From an uncultured Caulobacteraceae bacterium (lineage in GTDB: Bacteria > Pseudomonadota > Alphaproteobacteria > Caulobacterales > Caulobacteraceae): DNA of 31,402 nucleotides. Location of the stretch: the NCBI GenBank assembly GCA_937910255.1, contig CALEOQ010000590.1:1-31402 (forward strand). The letters run 5' to 3'. Below the pieces are notes generated by a model. The model was not told where the DNA came from and did not search any database. It saw only the letters and a list, made by a program, of their open reading frames with translations. This document shows positions 29,860 to 31,402 of the stretch, in pieces (position 1 is the first letter of the stretch; the number at the start of each line of letters is the position of its first letter). A program made the translations under genes and the position numbers.

Positions 29860-31402
29860 GTGGAACAGGGGCCCGGCAATCGCTCGCAGATCCTGCTGGA
29901 ACGCCTGCGCCAGGCGTCGGAAGGACAACGGTCGTCGGCCATAGCTCCGAAGCTAAGGCCGCGGCGGGATGTCGACCTCAAGCCTTTATCCTTTGCGCAG
30001 GAGGGACTGTGGTTCCTGGATCGACTGGGCCTGGCTCGATCGGCCTACAACATGCCCGCGGCGGTGAGGCTCGAGGGGCGGCTAGACATCGCGGCGCTGG
30101 AACGAAGCGTCGAGGAACTGGTGCGTCGTCACGAGAGTCTTCGAACCCGCTTCGTCGCAGTTGATGGTGTTCCCGAGCAAGTGGTCGACCCGCCGCCGCG
30201 GCGGTCGATGGAGGTCTTGGACCTTTCTGCGATGGAGCCCGAAGCCCGAGAGCGGCGCGTTGCGGCGGTGATCCGAGACGAGTCAACTCGTTCGTTCGAC
30301 TTGTCGACGGGGCCGCTGTTCCGCCCGCGCCTTCTGAGTTTGGGGCCCGACGAGCACGTCCTGCTCATGACGACGCACCACATCGTGTCAGACGATTGGT
30401 CCTACCGGGTGTTGCTCCGGGAGTTGGGAGCGATCTACGGAGCATTTTCTAAGAACCTGTCGTCTCCGCTGCCGGAGCCGGAGCTGCAGTATTCCGACTA
30501 TGCGCTCTGGCAGCGAGAGATGCTGGCGGAGCGGCACGCGGAACCCCACCTCGCTTACTGGCGTGAACAGCTGGCGGGAGCCCCAGCGCGTCTAGAGCTT
30601 CCGACCGACCGCCCTCGCCCGATGGCTGAAAGCTTCCAAGGCGCCACGCTTCCGTTGAAGCTTTCGGCCCCATTGACGCGCGACCTCCTCAAGCTCGCGC
30701 AGGAGCTTGGCGCTACCCCTTACATGGTGATGCTCGCGGCCTTCCAGATCGTGTTGTCACGATGGAGCGGGCAGTCGGACATCTCAGTTGGAGCCGCGGT
30801 CGCGGGGCGCGGCAAGCGCGAACTCGAGAACATGGTTGGGTTCTTCGTCAATACCCTGGTTTTACGCACGGACCTATCTGGTGATCCGACAGTGCGGGAA
30901 CTTGTCGGGCGCGTAAAGAAGGTCGCGCTCGGCGCATTTGCCCACCAGGATCTGCCGTTGGACAAGCTGGTGCGCGAGTTGGCGCCCGTTCGCGACCTCG
31001 GCCGACAGGCGTTGTTTCAAGCCAGCCTCACGCTCCACGTGGCGACCGGGGAAGGCGATGAGCTTCGCGGTCTGAAATGGAGTCGGATCAAGCCGCCGAC
31101 CGACACAGCAAAGTTGGATTTGGCTCTTTCCTTCACCGTGACGACCGAGGGCATTGTCGGGGAGTTCGAATATGCGACGGACCTGTTCGACGCCTCGACA
31201 ATTGGACGGATGGCCGAGCACCTAGGCCACTTGCTCGAGCAGATGGTTGCGAGCCCCGACGAGTCCCTAGGCCAAATCGACATCCTCCCCCCGGCCGAGC
31301 GCACGCTGCTGCTGGAGACCTGGAACGCCACGGAGGCGGACTATCCCGAGGCGGCGTGCGTCCAAGATCTTTTCGAGGCGCAGGTCCGACGTGATCCGGC
31401 GG
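29860..31402 (+). CDS. NRPS beginning with a condensation domain, truncated by window end
   Basis: An open frame runs from the upstream stop at 29812 to the end of the window. GTG 29860 has GGTGGAGA six bases upstream; GTG 29848 and 29827 are alternatives. Residues 43-56 (LSFAQEGLWFLDRL) are condensation motif C1, RHESLRTRF near 91 is C2, and HHIVSDD at 173-179 is the catalytic motif with His173/His174 and Asp178. Asp179 replaces the usual Gly. VGFFVNTLVLR and HQDLPLDKLV are late motifs. The final residues (about 485-514) begin an adenylation domain. The C domain comes first in the protein, so its donor must arrive in trans, plausibly from the threonine A-T protein or the free carrier. Confidence 0.92.
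   Translation, partial: MEQGPGNRSQILLERLRQASEGQRSSAIAPKLRPRRDVDLKPLSFAQEGLWFLDRLGLARSAYNMPAAVRLEGRLDIAALERSVEELVRRHESLRTRFVAVDGVPEQVVDPPPRRSMEVLDLSAMEPEARERRVAAVIRDESTRSFDLSTGPLFRPRLLSLGPDEHVLLMTTHHIVSDDWSYRVLLRELGAIYGAFSKNLSSPLPEPELQYSDYALWQREMLAERHAEPHLAYWREQLAGAPARLELPTDRPRPMAESFQGATLPLKLSAPLTRDLLKLAQELGATPYMVMLAAFQIVLSRWSGQSDISVGAAVAGRGKRELENMVGFFVNTLVLRTDLSGDPTVRELVGRVKKVALGAFAHQDLPLDKLVRELAPVRDLGRQALFQASLTLHVATGEGDELRGLKWSRIKPPTDTAKLDLALSFTVTTEGIVGEFEYATDLFDASTIGRMAEHLGHLLEQMVASPDESLGQIDILPPAERTLLLETWNATEADYPEAACVQDLFEAQVRRDPA

Noticed and set aside
1..31402. tRNA, rRNA or CRISPR features
   Set aside because: I saw no tRNA arm patterns, rRNA segments or spaced palindromic repeats while reading; a tRNAscan/Infernal run would settle it.

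Overview
The window is high-GC DNA from a draft or metagenomic contig, most likely an alphaproteobacterium. The supporting signs are a MucR/Ros-type regulator, high-GC codon use and frequent GTG/TTG starts. A Caulobacterales-like host is a guess only. The first 128 bases are not biological: positions 65-128 are an Illumina P7 adapter with a 6-base index, preceded by low-complexity read noise. Real sequence starts at about 129.

Region 1 (129-2546) holds a 5'-truncated small conserved protein, an alpha/beta hydrolase and a divergent PhyH-type Fe(II)/2-oxoglutarate oxygenase.

Region 2 (2841-7494) is a mobilization locus laid out much like the oriT side of the IncW plasmid R388. It has an AlpA-like regulator, a 43-bp inverted repeat, a small putative DNA-binding accessory protein, a MobF (TrwC/TraI) relaxase-helicase, a candidate oriT with hairpin and nic-like sequence, nine 11-bp-phased direct repeats, and a small HTH-like protein that I read as a StbA analogue. 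No coupling protein or type IV secretion gene is visible, so the element looks mobilizable rather than self-transmissible.

Region 3 (7850-11091) carries a HAD phosphatase and a SAM methyltransferase in one operon, a short tyrosine recombinase with two inverted repeats just upstream, and a Cof-type HAD phosphatase.

Region 4 (11295-18410) is a probable anti-phage locus. A TIR-domain protein is divergent from a two-gene operon. That operon encodes a 1454-residue protein with a Cap4/DUF4297-like nuclease N-terminus, a STAND NTPase and a long helical C-terminus, followed by an overlapping 472-residue partner of unknown family. This is the best candidate for an undescribed system.

Region 5 (18942-22130) has a class C beta-lactamase-like serine hydrolase, a GNAT-like acetyltransferase and a small hypothetical protein.

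Region 6 (22332-31402) is one edge of a nonribosomal peptide cluster. On the minus strand an operon encodes a SyrP/TauD-like oxygenase, a type II thioesterase, an SDR and an adenylation-carrier protein. The adenylation domain has the exact textbook threonine code, and the protein starts with a degenerate condensation domain. A free-standing carrier protein and a MucR-like regulator lie upstream. On the plus strand a C-first NRPS runs off the window. The likely scheme is that threonine is loaded on the A-T protein, modified by the oxygenase and/or SDR while carrier-bound, and passed in trans to the plus-strand NRPS.
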